Shown: in pieces, positions 56,046 to 64,000 of the stretch
Layout of the letters: each line of letters opens with the position of its first letter
Numbering within the stretch: position 1 is the first letter of the stretch
Origin: F23-D06 sp963643165
Lineage (GTDB): Bacteria > Bacteroidota > Bacteroidia > Bacteroidales > WCHB1-69
Assembly: GCA_963643165.1 (NCBI GenBank)
Contig: CAVIJD010000007.1
Span: forward strand, 1-64,000
Length of the DNA stretch: 64,000 nucleotides
Direction of reading: 5' to 3'
Program-made: the position numbers and the translations under genes
Notes under the pieces: generated by a model
The model's database searches: none
What the model saw: the letters and a program-made list of their open reading frames with translations, nothing else
Told to the model about the DNA's origin: nothing

Positions 56046-57205
56046 TGGAACTTTGTCTTGAATATGGCTGTACCTCGCTGAATCATTACGGGGAGGAACT
56101 GTGCGGCGACAATGTGGCCCGCAGCGTAAACGGCGACTATACCACGTTGGTGTTGGCCGACGGGCTCGGCAGCGGTGTGAAGGCCAACATCCTCTCCACC
56201 CTCACCTCCAAGATTTTGTGTACTATGGCCTCCAACAACATCGACATGTACGAGTGTGTGGAGACGATTATACAAACCCTTCCCGTGTGCAAGGAGCGCG
56301 GCGTGGCCTACTCCACCTTTTCCGTCATCCACGTCAACACCGAAGGCAAAGGCTTCCTGTTTGAGTTCGACAACCCGCAGGCCATCTATTACCATAACGG
56401 CAAGTGCTGCGACTTTGAACGCACCGAACTCTCCATCTGCGGCAAGCAGGTGTTCCGCTCCGAATTGGAACTCCAAGAGGATGACATCGTAATCGTGATG
56501 TCTGACGGCACGATACACGCCGGCGTCGGCATGATCCTCAACTTCGGATGGGAACGCCCCCAGATTATGGAGCATCTCAACACGAATGTCACCCCCGACA
56601 TGTCAGCGCGGGCGGTGGCCTGCCTGCTCGCCTCTGCTTGCAACGACCTTTACCTCGACAAGCCCGGCGACGACACGACCGTGGCTGCCGTGAAGATCAG
56701 AAAACGGCAGGATGTTCACATTATGGTAGGACCTCCTGTTGACAAAGAGAAAGACGACTTCTATGTCGGCCGTTTTATGGAGGGCAACTCCCTGAAGATT
56801 GTGTGCGGCGGCACCAGCTCGCAAATCGTCGCCCGCTATCTGAAAACGGAACTCAAAACCAGCTTCGACTTTCCCGACAAGGACGTGCCGCCCATCGGCT
56901 ACATCAAGGGAGTTGACTTGACCACCGAGGGGGTGCTTACCCTCCGCCGACTGCTCGAACTTTCGGAGAAATACCTTTCTATACAAGACCTTACGCCCAA
57001 AGTGTTTACAAAAAAAGACGGTGCCTCCCTGCTGGCCGAGTTTCTCTTTGAGAAGGCTACGCACATTACGTTCTTCGTGGGGCAGAGTGTCAATGCAGCG
57101 CACCAAGGCCTTCCCATCGACACCACGATGAAACTCAAACTTGTGGAGAAACTGGCACACAATCTCCAAATTATGGGCAAAGTGGTGGAACTTAATTATG
57201 ATTGA
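56045..57205 (+). CDS. SpoIIE/PP2C-type protein phosphatase with unrecognised C-terminal region
   Basis: A 386-aa protein. Residues 1-222 form a PP2C-like Ser/Thr phosphatase domain with the metal-binding motifs LADGLGSG (37-44), VMSDG (151-155) and PGDDTTVAA (207-215). Residues about 225-386 form a further region (IVCGGTSSQIVARYL, GYIKGVDLTTEGVLTLRRL) that I do not recognise; it may sense a signal or bind a partner. It begins one base before the end of hydS (TAATG) and lies 26 nt before the second hydrogenase. Phosphatases of this kind neighbour HydS-type hydrogenases in other anaerobes. It has no membrane segment. The substrate is unknown; no anti-sigma factor or STAS protein lies in the window. 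Confidence 0.87.
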   Translation: MELCLEYGCTSLNHYGEELCGDNVARSVNGDYTTLVLADGLGSGVKANILSTLTSKILCTMASNNIDMYECVETIIQTLPVCKERGVAYSTFSVIHVNTEGKGFLFEFDNPQAIYYHNGKCCDFERTELSICGKQVFRSELELQEDDIVIVMSDGTIHAGVGMILNFGWERPQIMEHLNTNVTPDMSARAVACLLASACNDLYLDKPGDDTTVAAVKIRKRQDVHIMVGPPVDKEKDDFYVGRFMEGNSLKIVCGGTSSQIVARYLKTELKTSFDFPDKDVPPIGYIKGVDLTTEGVLTLRRLLELSEKYLSIQDLTPKVFTKKDGASLLAEFLFEKATHITFFVGQSVNAAHQGLPIDTTMKLKLVEKLAHNLQIMGKVVELNYD

Positions 57206-57231
57206 TACCCTTTTAAATCTTTATAATACCA

Positions 57232-58701
57232 ATGGACAACACAACAAGAATTTTTGACACAAACGTTCAACTCGTCAAATACAGAGTTCTCAAAGAGGTC
57301 ATCAGAAGAGCATACGAGGGAGGGCTGGAGAACGCCTATATGGAGATACCGAAGCTGATTAGCCCGGGACCGAAACCCGAAACCCGTTGCTGCATCTATA
57401 AAGAGCGCGCCATTATCCAAGACCGCATCCAAGTGGCTATGGGCGGCAACAAGGAGAACCCCAATGTCATTGAGGTCATTGACAGTGCCTGCGATGAATG
57501 TCCTATCGACGGCATCTATGTAACCCCGGCCTGCCGCGGATGCTTGGTACACAACTGCAAGGAGGTTTGTCCCAAAGGTGCCATCACTATTGTCAACCAT
57601 AAGGCTGTAGTAGATAAGGAGAAGTGCATAGAGTGCGGCAAATGTACCAAAGCCTGCCCCTATACCGCTATTATCCTCCAACACCGCCCCTGCATGGTCA
57701 GCTGCAAGGTGAAAGCCATCTCGATGGACGAGAACCGCAAGGCTAAAATAGACAACAGCAAGTGCATATCCTGCGGTGCCTGTGTCTATAAATGCCCGTT
57801 CGGCGCCATTTCAGACAAGTCGCTCGTGCTCGACATCGTCGATATCTTGAAGAAGTCGGAGAACAACACTAAATACAGAGTCTATGCCGTCATTGCCCCG
57901 GCTATCGTGAGCCAGTGCCGTTTCGGCAGAGTGACACAGGTGGTTACCGCTATCCGCAAGTTAGGTTTCCACCAGGTGGTGGAGGCCGCCCTCGGCGCCG
58001 ACATTACCCTGTATCACGAAGTGAAGGAGTGGAATGAGAAGAAGATGCTGACCACCTCGTGTTGCCCGTCGTTTGTTGCCTTTATCGAGAAGAACTTCCC
58101 GACCTTGAGTCAATATGTCTCCTCGTCGGTTTCACCTATGGTGCAGACCGCCCGGCTTATCAAACACTCTGACCCTACCGCCAAGGTCGTATTCATTGGT
58201 CCCTGCAGTTCCAAGAAAATGGAATACCGGCTTCCGAAAACCGACGGCATGGTTGACAGCGTGATGTCTTTTGAAGAACTGCAAGCCTTCATGGATGCCC
58301 GCGGCATCGACACAACCATACAGGAAGACACCGAACTGAACAACGCCTCTTTTTACGGCCGAATTTTTGCAAAGTCCGGCGGCATTACGCAAGGCGTGAC
58401 GGATGTGGCCAAAGATATGGGCATCGACGGACTGAAGCCTGTGGTCATGAACGGCATTGAAGAGTGTAAACTCAACCTGCTCAAACTCAAGGTAGGCAAG
58501 GCCGCCGAGAATTTCTTTGAGGGCATGGCGTGTGATGGCGGCTGTCTGAACGGACCGCTTTGTATTACCCATAGCCCCAGAAATGTGGTGGATGTGGAAA
58601 AATACGGCAACGAGGCCAAAGAACGCACCATCTACAATTCCGTAAGGCTGTATGACCTGAACAAGGATAAGGACAATGACAATGACAAAAAACAAGAATA
58701 A
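57232..58701 (+). CDS. [FeFe] hydrogenase, group B type, with multiple ferredoxin domains
   Basis: A 489-aa hydrogenase that likely makes H2 from reduced ferredoxin, or the reverse. The N-terminus has Cys-rich ferredoxin motifs: CRGCLVHNCKEVCP (101-114), CIECGKCTKACP (132-143), CMVSC (154-158) and CISCGACVYKCP (178-189). The H-cluster motifs are TSCCPSF (275-281), FIGPCSSKK (321-329) and MACDGGC (432-438). The pair TSCCP, with both cysteines, contrasts with TSACP in the HydS-like protein. The motif forms suit group B rather than bifurcating group A. A charged tail DLNKDKDNDNDKKQE ends the protein. It is followed 2 nt later by adk. The HydEFG maturases must lie elsewhere. Confidence 0.88.
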   Translation: MDNTTRIFDTNVQLVKYRVLKEVIRRAYEGGLENAYMEIPKLISPGPKPETRCCIYKERAIIQDRIQVAMGGNKENPNVIEVIDSACDECPIDGIYVTPACRGCLVHNCKEVCPKGAITIVNHKAVVDKEKCIECGKCTKACPYTAIILQHRPCMVSCKVKAISMDENRKAKIDNSKCISCGACVYKCPFGAISDKSLVLDIVDILKKSENNTKYRVYAVIAPAIVSQCRFGRVTQVVTAIRKLGFHQVVEAALGADITLYHEVKEWNEKKMLTTSCCPSFVAFIEKNFPTLSQYVSSSVSPMVQTARLIKHSDPTAKVVFIGPCSSKKMEYRLPKTDGMVDSVMSFEELQAFMDARGIDTTIQEDTELNNASFYGRIFAKSGGITQGVTDVAKDMGIDGLKPVVMNGIEECKLNLLKLKVGKAAENFFEGMACDGGCLNGPLCITHSPRNVVDVEKYGNEAKERTIYNSVRLYDLNKDKDNDNDKKQE

Positions 58702-58703
58702 CA

Positions 58704-59285
58704 ATGCAAGATCATAATTCACAACAGCATATAATCATTTTTGGTGCCCCTGGTGCCGGCAAGGGAACGCATGCCGACCTGATGGCCAAAAGATACGATA
58801 TGGTGCATCTCTCTACGGGAGACTTGCTGCGCAAAGAGGTTGCAGAACAAACGCCCCTCGGACTGTTTGTGAAAAAAGAGCTGGACCAAGGGAACCTTGT
58901 TGCGGATGAGATTGTGATTGAGATGGTAGAGAAAGCCATTACCGGCACAGACCGCAACTGCATACTCGACGGATTTCCGAGAACGGTGGCGCAGGCCAAA
59001 GCCCTCGATGAGATGATGAAGCGCACAGGACAGCATATCCGCTGTGTGCTCTCTATTGAGGTGCCGCGCGAAGAACTAATCCTCCGACTGGAACAACGGT
59101 CGCTGATCTCGCACCGTTCCGATGACAACGAGGCCACAATTCTGCACCGCCTCATTGAATACGAAACAAAGAGCAAAAACGTTATCGATTACTATAAGGC
59201 AGACGGACGACTAGTGCCTGTTGATGCTTCAGACTCTATTGAAAATACTCAGAAAAATATCCGCAATGCCTTGTCACAGTTGTAA
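58704..59285 (+). CDS. adk: Adenylate kinase
   Basis: Converts ATP and AMP into two ADP. The protein has 193 aa. It has the P-loop GAPGAGKGT (residues 14-22), HLSTGDLLRKEV, the DGFPRTVAQ segment (AMP site) and a short LID (SHRSDDN), so it is the LID-less short form common in Bacteroidota. It begins 2 nt after the group B hydrogenase stop, so it is clearly cotranscribed with hydrogenase genes, an unexpected setting for a housekeeping enzyme. A second adk elsewhere in the genome cannot be excluded. Confidence 0.92.
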   Translation: MQDHNSQQHIIIFGAPGAGKGTHADLMAKRYDMVHLSTGDLLRKEVAEQTPLGLFVKKELDQGNLVADEIVIEMVEKAITGTDRNCILDGFPRTVAQAKALDEMMKRTGQHIRCVLSIEVPREELILRLEQRSLISHRSDDNEATILHRLIEYETKSKNVIDYYKADGRLVPVDASDSIENTQKNIRNALSQL

Positions 59286-59329
59286 ATAACAAAAAAACAA
59301 CGATTATAAATCGACAAAAAGCAAATGCT

Positions 59330-61600
59330 ATGTTTACTGTTGTAAAGAAAATTGAATTCAAAGGTGATACCTATCAGATGGATATCACGGCACCCCGTCT
59401 GGCCCAATCCGCCCTGCCGGGGCAGTTCCTGATTGTAAAGTCAACCCCTAATGCCGAACGCATTCCGCTGACTATTGCCGATTACGACAGAGAAAACGGT
59501 ACCGTTACGATAGTCTTCAAGGCTGTAGGAGAGTCAACTCGCAAGATTGCACAGTTCAAGACGGGCGACTCTTTCTGCGATGTGGCAGGTCCCTTGGGTA
59601 ATCCCTCAGACCTTGTTAAGATGTCCGACGAAACTTTGCGCCAACAGCACGTTGTGTTCCTTGGCGGCGGCGTGGGCATCGCCCCCATCTATCCGCAAGT
59701 GAAATGGCTGCACGAACACGGCGTTACCGCCGACTGCATCATAGGTGCCCGCACTAAAGAACTGCTCATCTTCGAAAAAGAACTCCGAAGTGTCAGCAAC
59801 TTGTATGTCACCAGCGATGACGGCTCCGTGGGACGCAAAGGCGTGGTTACAGACGTGCTGCGCGACCTCGTGGCACAAGGTCACCACTATGACACCGTGG
59901 TGGCTATCGGCCCGATGATTATGATGAAATTTGCAACGATGACCGCCACAGAACTGGGCATCAAGTGCATCGTTTCCCTCAACTCTATCATGGTAGATGG
60001 CACCGGCATGTGCGGCGCTTGCCGCGTGTCTGTGGCCGGAAAAACGAAATTTACCTGCGTGGACGGCCCCGAATTTCTCGGTACCGACATCGACTTTGAC
60101 GAGGCTATGAAACGGCAGGCTATGTATCAACATGTTGAGACCCGAAGACAACTTGAACAGGCTGAAAAAGCGGAGGGACATCAATGCTTTATCGGCGGCA
60201 TCAGCGAGGAGACTTTCGACAAGCACCATAGAGTGCCTGTGTTGGAACAGAAACCTGACGTCAGAGCCAAGAATTTTGAGGAGGTCTGCTTGGGCTACAA
60301 TGCCGAAGAGGCTATGCGGGAGGCTCAACGCTGCCTGTCTTGCAAAGACCCGCAATGCGTGAAGAGTTGCCCCGTGAATGTGAAAATCCCGGCGTTCATC
60401 CGCGAGATTAAGCAAGGAAACTTTGAAGAAGCCGCCCATGTCATAAGCATGGATTCGGCCCTGCCGGCAGTTTGCGGCCGTGTTTGTCCGCAAGAGTCGC
60501 AGTGCGAAGGCAGCTGCGTGATGGGCAAGAAGTTTGAGCCTGTTGCCATCGGCAAACTGGAACGCTTTGTGGGCGACTGGGCTATCGAGCATAACGTCAC
60601 CTTTGAACACAAGGTGGCCAAAAACGGACACAAGGTGGCCATCATCGGCAGCGGTCCTTCGGGGCTTACTTGTGCCAAGGACTTGTTGGCCAAAGGCTAC
60701 GACGTGACGGTCTTTGAAGCGCTTCATGAGTACGGCGGCGTGTTGGTATATGGAATCCCCTCTTTTAGGCTTCCTAAAGATACGGTGGTGAAGAAAGAGG
60801 TGGAGAGTGTGCAGCGTTTAGGCGCGCATTTTGAGAAAGATGTGGTAGTTGGTCGCACAATGTCTGTCGATGACCTGCTCGACAAGGAGGGGTTTGATGC
60901 CGTGTTCATCGGCACCGGCGCCGGTTTTCCGCGCTTTATGAACATCCCGGGAGAAAATAGTTGCGGTGTGGTTTCCGCCAACGAGTTTTTGACCCGCAAC
61001 AATCTGCTCTTCTCCTACAAAGACGGCTACGACACGCCTAACTATGTGGGCAAACGTGTGGCGGTGGTTGGCGGCGGCAATGTGGCAATGGATGCGGCCC
61101 GTACTGCTTTGCGGCTCGGCGCTGACGTTCACATCGTCTATCGCCGTTCCGAAAAAGAGTTGCCGGCAAGAGCCGAGGAGGTTCACCATGCCAAGGAAGA
61201 AGGCATTGTCTTCAATCTTTTGTGCAACCCCGTCAGGGTGCTGGCAGATGAAAACGGCTGGGTCAAAGGCCTCGAATGTGTCAGAATGGAACTCGGCGAG
61301 CCCGATGCCTCGGGCAGAAGAAGTCCTGTGGCCGTGGAAGGTTCCGAATTTGTGATAGATGCGGATATGGTTATCATGGCACTGGGCACCTCACCCAATC
61401 CGCTGATACGAAGCACTACTCCGCACCTTGACACCGACCGCAAAGGCTGCATCATGACGGATGAGAACGGGCAAACCTCACGCAAGGGAGTTTTTGCCGG
61501 CGGCGATGCCGTCAGCGGCGCCGCAACGGTCATCTTGGCTATGGGCGCAGGCAAAAAGGCCGCTCACGCTATCGATGAGATGCTGTCAAAACCGGAATGA
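59330..61600 (+). CDS. Fused NfnA/NfnB-like (ferredoxin-NADP reductase / glutamate synthase small subunit type) flavoprotein
   Basis: A 756-aa fusion. Residues 1-260 match the NfnA/SudB/PyrK-like reductase: a flavin domain with RIPLTIAD, an NAD site GGGVGIAPIYPQV (112-124) and a [2Fe-2S] site DGTGMCGACRV to FTCVDGPEF (Asp223, Cys228, Cys231, Cys243), the Asp-plus-three-Cys set reported for NfnA. Residues about 290-756 match NfnB/GltD: ferredoxin-like CLSCKDPQCVKSCPVNV, then FAD site AIIGSGPSGL and NADPH site AVVGGGNVAMD. Such proteins move electrons between NADH, NADPH and ferredoxin. It lies 44 nt after adk at the end of the hydrogenase unit. Bifurcating NfnAB activity is plausible but not proven. 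Confidence 0.9.
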   Translation: MFTVVKKIEFKGDTYQMDITAPRLAQSALPGQFLIVKSTPNAERIPLTIADYDRENGTVTIVFKAVGESTRKIAQFKTGDSFCDVAGPLGNPSDLVKMSDETLRQQHVVFLGGGVGIAPIYPQVKWLHEHGVTADCIIGARTKELLIFEKELRSVSNLYVTSDDGSVGRKGVVTDVLRDLVAQGHHYDTVVAIGPMIMMKFATMTATELGIKCIVSLNSIMVDGTGMCGACRVSVAGKTKFTCVDGPEFLGTDIDFDEAMKRQAMYQHVETRRQLEQAEKAEGHQCFIGGISEETFDKHHRVPVLEQKPDVRAKNFEEVCLGYNAEEAMREAQRCLSCKDPQCVKSCPVNVKIPAFIREIKQGNFEEAAHVISMDSALPAVCGRVCPQESQCEGSCVMGKKFEPVAIGKLERFVGDWAIEHNVTFEHKVAKNGHKVAIIGSGPSGLTCAKDLLAKGYDVTVFEALHEYGGVLVYGIPSFRLPKDTVVKKEVESVQRLGAHFEKDVVVGRTMSVDDLLDKEGFDAVFIGTGAGFPRFMNIPGENSCGVVSANEFLTRNNLLFSYKDGYDTPNYVGKRVAVVGGGNVAMDAARTALRLGADVHIVYRRSEKELPARAEEVHHAKEEGIVFNLLCNPVRVLADENGWVKGLECVRMELGEPDASGRRSPVAVEGSEFVIDADMVIMALGTSPNPLIRSTTPHLDTDRKGCIMTDENGQTSRKGVFAGGDAVSGAATVILAMGAGKKAAHAIDEMLSKPE

Positions 61601-61632
61601 TGCACATAAGGCATCTTTAAACAACTGATACA

Positions 61633-61669
61633 AAAGGAGGGCTGACTTCATAGAAGTCAGCCCTCCTTT
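61633..61669. terminator. Bidirectional terminator at the end of the hydrogenase unit
   Basis: Perfect 17-bp arms AAAGGAGGGCTGACTTC and GAAGTCAGCCCTCCTTT with a 3-nt loop. It lies tail to tail between the Nfn-like gene and the C69 dipeptidase gene. Confidence 0.92.
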
Positions 61670-61701
61670 GATTTCTTGAAACTCGTCAATCAAGGGTTTG
61701 G

Positions 61702-63444
61702 TTACTTTGACTCGATGTTTTTGCCGCAGTCATTCACAATCATTTTGTACCACTCGTCGCGGTAGCGCGGCTGATCCGGAAATTCGCACTGCGGAACCGT
61801 TGTTCCGGTAACTTTGAACTTTCCGTTCTCTTCTTTCTTCACATTGCCGTCATTATATTTCACCAAAAGGTAAATGAAGAGGTCGTTCCAATCTTTGCAG
61901 ACATTGCGCGAAGCCTGTGCCGAATATGCGTTGAGGTCTTGGCGGGCCTTGCCAGGGTTGCTGTTGCAGAGCGTCTTCATCTGGTCTGTCATGTCATCGA
62001 TGTCTTTCAGGAATTTGGTTTCCCAGTAAGCCTGTTTGTCGTTCACATGTTTAATCATGTCACAATAACGGGAATAGACGAAGTTGCTGACTTTAGTAAA
62101 AGTCCAGAAGGCAGCCGTGTTAGAGTATTCCGTCATAGAGCCATTGCCCTCGGCAAATTCCATCGGGATTTGGTCAATGCCGCAAAACATGGGCACATAG
62201 CATGAGGAAGCGGCATCATCAACGCCGAACCAGAAAATGCCGCCAAACCAGTCGGGCAGCCAACTGCGACATTGAGCCACAAAGGAGAAGCCCGTCTGTT
62301 GCGTAGCGGTAGCCCTTTCGTGCAGGTATTCTTTGCCGTTCAGGTCCCAGTTCATCGGGCGCCAGCGGTAGGGGCATTTGAACGGGCCGGCGCCGAGGTC
62401 GTTGGTCATGTCCATCGTGGTACCTTCGTAATGGTCGCGCATGGCTGCCATCATAAAGCGGGCGTCAATCTTGCTCTTGTCGGCGGGTTTCACCCACAGC
62501 GGGAAGCGGTGCGAGAGATTGTCGCCACGGGCATAGTCCTCATACTGAGCCATTTCAGTGGGGTTGCAACGGTTAAAGAAAGCCCACACGCGAGCTTCGC
62601 AGCCACGGGCGCCGCCGAACGTGATAGGGTTATAGGCGTCGCAGAAACTGAACTGGGCATCGGGTGCGTCTTTCGGGTAAAGGCCTTTGAGTTTGGCAAA
62701 AGAGACAACATCGTAGGCATAGACGGTTTCTACCGTAGGCAAGAAAATCTTGTTCAGTTCCTTGCTGGTGATGGAGGTTTTGCCGTCTCGCAGCGGGAAT
62801 GTCGTGATGCGCGACTGGTTAGCGTGGCCGCTGACATAGCCGTCAGGGATGCGGCGGGCTACCCATACGGCGCCGTTGCTCCAGCCTTTCACGACTTTGC
62901 CTTTGGCATCAACCATCTTCTCGCCTTTGCCGATGAGGTCCATAACCCAAGCCTCGTTAGGGTCAACGATGGAGAATGACTCGCCCTCGCTGGCATAGCC
63001 GTAAGTGTCCAGCAATTCTGCCATCACCTTGATGGCTTCACGGGCGTTCTTGGCGCGCTGCAGCGTAATGTAGATCAGGGAACCATAGTCGATGAGGCCT
63101 TGTCCGTGCATCAATTCCTCAATGCCGCCGTAGGTGGTTTCGCCAATGGCTAACTGCCATTCGTTCATGTTGCCCACAACAGAGTAGGTGTGAGACACTT
63201 GCGGAATCTGCCCCAGCAGTTTGCCCGTATCCCATTCCACAATGTCCATCATGGCTCCGGCAGGATAGTCCTTGGCGGGGCGGTAATAGAGTTCGCCGTA
63301 CAGGGTGTGCGAGTCGGCGGCGTAAGTCAGGAAACAGGAGCCGTCTTTGCTGGCGCCTTTCGTGACGATGAAATTAGTGCATGCCAGTGCCGAACCTACG
63401 GCCATAAGGCAGCACAATACAGATAGTAAAAATGCTTTTTTCAT
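61702..63444 (-). CDS. Secreted C69 family dipeptidase
   Basis: A 580-aa exported peptidase of the Ntn-hydrolase fold. Residues 1-21 are a signal peptide, and cleavage after Ala21 exposes Cys22 (ACTNFIVTKGAS), the expected N-terminal nucleophile of C69 dipeptidases. GSCFLTYAADSHTLYGELYY and MNEWQLAIGETTYGG are family patterns, as is the later NPITFGGARGCEARVWAFF region. It probably cleaves dipeptides in the periplasm, where gut Bacteroidales obtain nitrogen. It has no clear -7 box upstream. It lies 36 nt after the barrel gene on the same strand, so the two may be cotranscribed. Confidence 0.93.
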   Translation of the reverse strand: MKKAFLLSVLCCLMAVGSALACTNFIVTKGASKDGSCFLTYAADSHTLYGELYYRPAKDYPAGAMMDIVEWDTGKLLGQIPQVSHTYSVVGNMNEWQLAIGETTYGGIEELMHGQGLIDYGSLIYITLQRAKNAREAIKVMAELLDTYGYASEGESFSIVDPNEAWVMDLIGKGEKMVDAKGKVVKGWSNGAVWVARRIPDGYVSGHANQSRITTFPLRDGKTSITSKELNKIFLPTVETVYAYDVVSFAKLKGLYPKDAPDAQFSFCDAYNPITFGGARGCEARVWAFFNRCNPTEMAQYEDYARGDNLSHRFPLWVKPADKSKIDARFMMAAMRDHYEGTTMDMTNDLGAGPFKCPYRWRPMNWDLNGKEYLHERATATQQTGFSFVAQCRSWLPDWFGGIFWFGVDDAASSCYVPMFCGIDQIPMEFAEGNGSMTEYSNTAAFWTFTKVSNFVYSRYCDMIKHVNDKQAYWETKFLKDIDDMTDQMKTLCNSNPGKARQDLNAYSAQASRNVCKDWNDLFIYLLVKYNDGNVKKEENGKFKVTGTTVPQCEFPDQPRYRDEWYKMIVNDCGKNIESK

Positions 63445-63480
63445 ACTTATTTAATTGTTGATTTGATGCTTTTGCTGCGG

Positions 63481-64000
63481 TTATCTCTTTTTCTTTGTCT
63501 TTTTCAATGGCTCATTGCCGAAAGAGTAGGAAATGCCGGCCATCACATTGATGCCGAAGTTGTTGAATGCGTAATACTTGGAGGCATACTGGCAACCTAT
63601 GTTGTTGACGGCAGCCCAGGCGGTGAACTGTTTGGTTATGAGGTATTCAAATCCGATGCCGAAGTTAAGTATCGGCTTCACCTCTCTTTTGCCGTCGTCG
63701 TTTTTCTTAAGGTCGTTTTCGGCACGATACGAGGCTATGTAGGTGTTCCCGTTCTCGTCGTTGGCGGTCTGCGGCACCAGTGCCCACCGGCCAAAGCCTA
63801 CTTGCGCGTTCAAATCAAACACAAACTTATGATTGAGAATGTAGCGGCCGTCGAAACCGATGGTCCACGACGGTTTGTACCACGCATGTTCGGGGTGCTC
63901 GGTGCCGTTGTTGAAATAATAGCCGTTGTATCCCGCATTGAGATTCAGCAGCAGGTGGTCAACGGTTTCCCAACTCAAGTTGGCGCAAACGTTCAGCACG
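63481..64000 (-). CDS. Outer-membrane beta-barrel protein, C-terminal part (cut by window end)
   Basis: About 173 codons of the 3' end of a minus-strand gene; the start lies beyond the right edge. Alternating aromatic and polar stretches (PSWTIGFDGRYILNHKFVFDL, FNNFGINVMAGISYSF) with strands roughly ten residues long are typical of an outer-membrane barrel. The end PLKKTKKKR is basic. The family is not named from this piece; barrel or TonB-like outer-membrane proteins are both possible. It lies 36 nt before the C69 dipeptidase gene. Confidence 0.7.
   Translation of the reverse strand, partial: VLNVCANLSWETVDHLLLNLNAGYNGYYFNNGTEHPEHAWYKPSWTIGFDGRYILNHKFVFDLNAQVGFGRWALVPQTANDENGNTYIASYRAENDLKKNDDGKREVKPILNFGIGFEYLITKQFTAWAAVNNIGCQYASKYYAFNNFGINVMAGISYSFGNEPLKKTKKKR

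Overview
This 64-kb window comes from an anaerobic member of the phylum Bacteroidota, most likely order Bacteroidales. The evidence is a 16S/23S operon with Ile and Ala tRNAs in the spacer, a Bacteroidota-type -7 promoter box (TAnnTTTG, usually followed by C or G) upstream of about twenty genes, a secreted protein with a type IX secretion sorting tail, and Bacteroidales-style genes such as MutS2, AMP nucleosidase, a C69 dipeptidase and a LysRS with a C-terminal extension. No further placement is attempted. Almost all genes are housekeeping and densely packed. None of the tRNAs encodes CCA.

Layout. 1-4032: 5' two-thirds of a 23S gene, tRNA-Ala, tRNA-Ile and a full 16S gene, all on the minus strand, with leader and promoter. 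4.3-8.5 kb: a MATE exporter, a frameshifted ATPase and GAPDH. 8.7-15.2 kb: S41 protease, DnaG, YitT, DUF59 Fe-S factor and an RluB-type pseudouridine synthase. 15.2-24.9 kb: U32 peptidase, SerC-SerA, tRNA-Arg, a GT4 glycosyltransferase, YggS, LysS, tRNA-Leu and RecG. 24.9-26.6 kb is the only clearly damaged accessory patch: a C5 DNA methyltransferase gene reduced to its two ends by a degenerate IS5-like element. 26.6-33.7 kb: a ResB/CcsA cytochrome c assembly protein, tRNA-Thr, an MlaE-MlaF-CvpA-SufE-PfkB operon, a SAM hydrolase, tRNA-Phe, a SPOR protein and FolD. 33.7-51.6 kb: AMP nucleosidase, MiaB-MutS2, a T9SS cargo protein, an HdrD-like Fe-S protein, a radical SAM protein, PriA, a HAD phosphatase, an OmpA/TPR lipoprotein, TrkH/TrkA, a low-molecular-weight phosphatase and an aminotransferase.

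51.9-61.6 kb is the most interesting part: a co-directional redox and hydrogen block. Rex (NADH/NAD+ sensor) and an iron alcohol dehydrogenase form a first unit ending in a strong hairpin. The second unit holds a small [2Fe-2S] protein, a sensory-type [FeFe] hydrogenase with a PAS domain (HydS-like, group C), a SpoIIE/PP2C-type phosphatase with an unrecognised C-terminal part, a second [FeFe] hydrogenase of group B type, an adenylate kinase, and a fused NfnA/NfnB-like flavoprotein. The arrangement suggests H2 or redox sensing coupled to protein dephosphorylation, next to a hydrogenase that probably does the catalytic turnover. The signalling target and the HydEFG maturases are not in the window.

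61.7-64 kb: a secreted C69 dipeptidase and the 3' end of an outer-membrane barrel gene that runs off the right edge.
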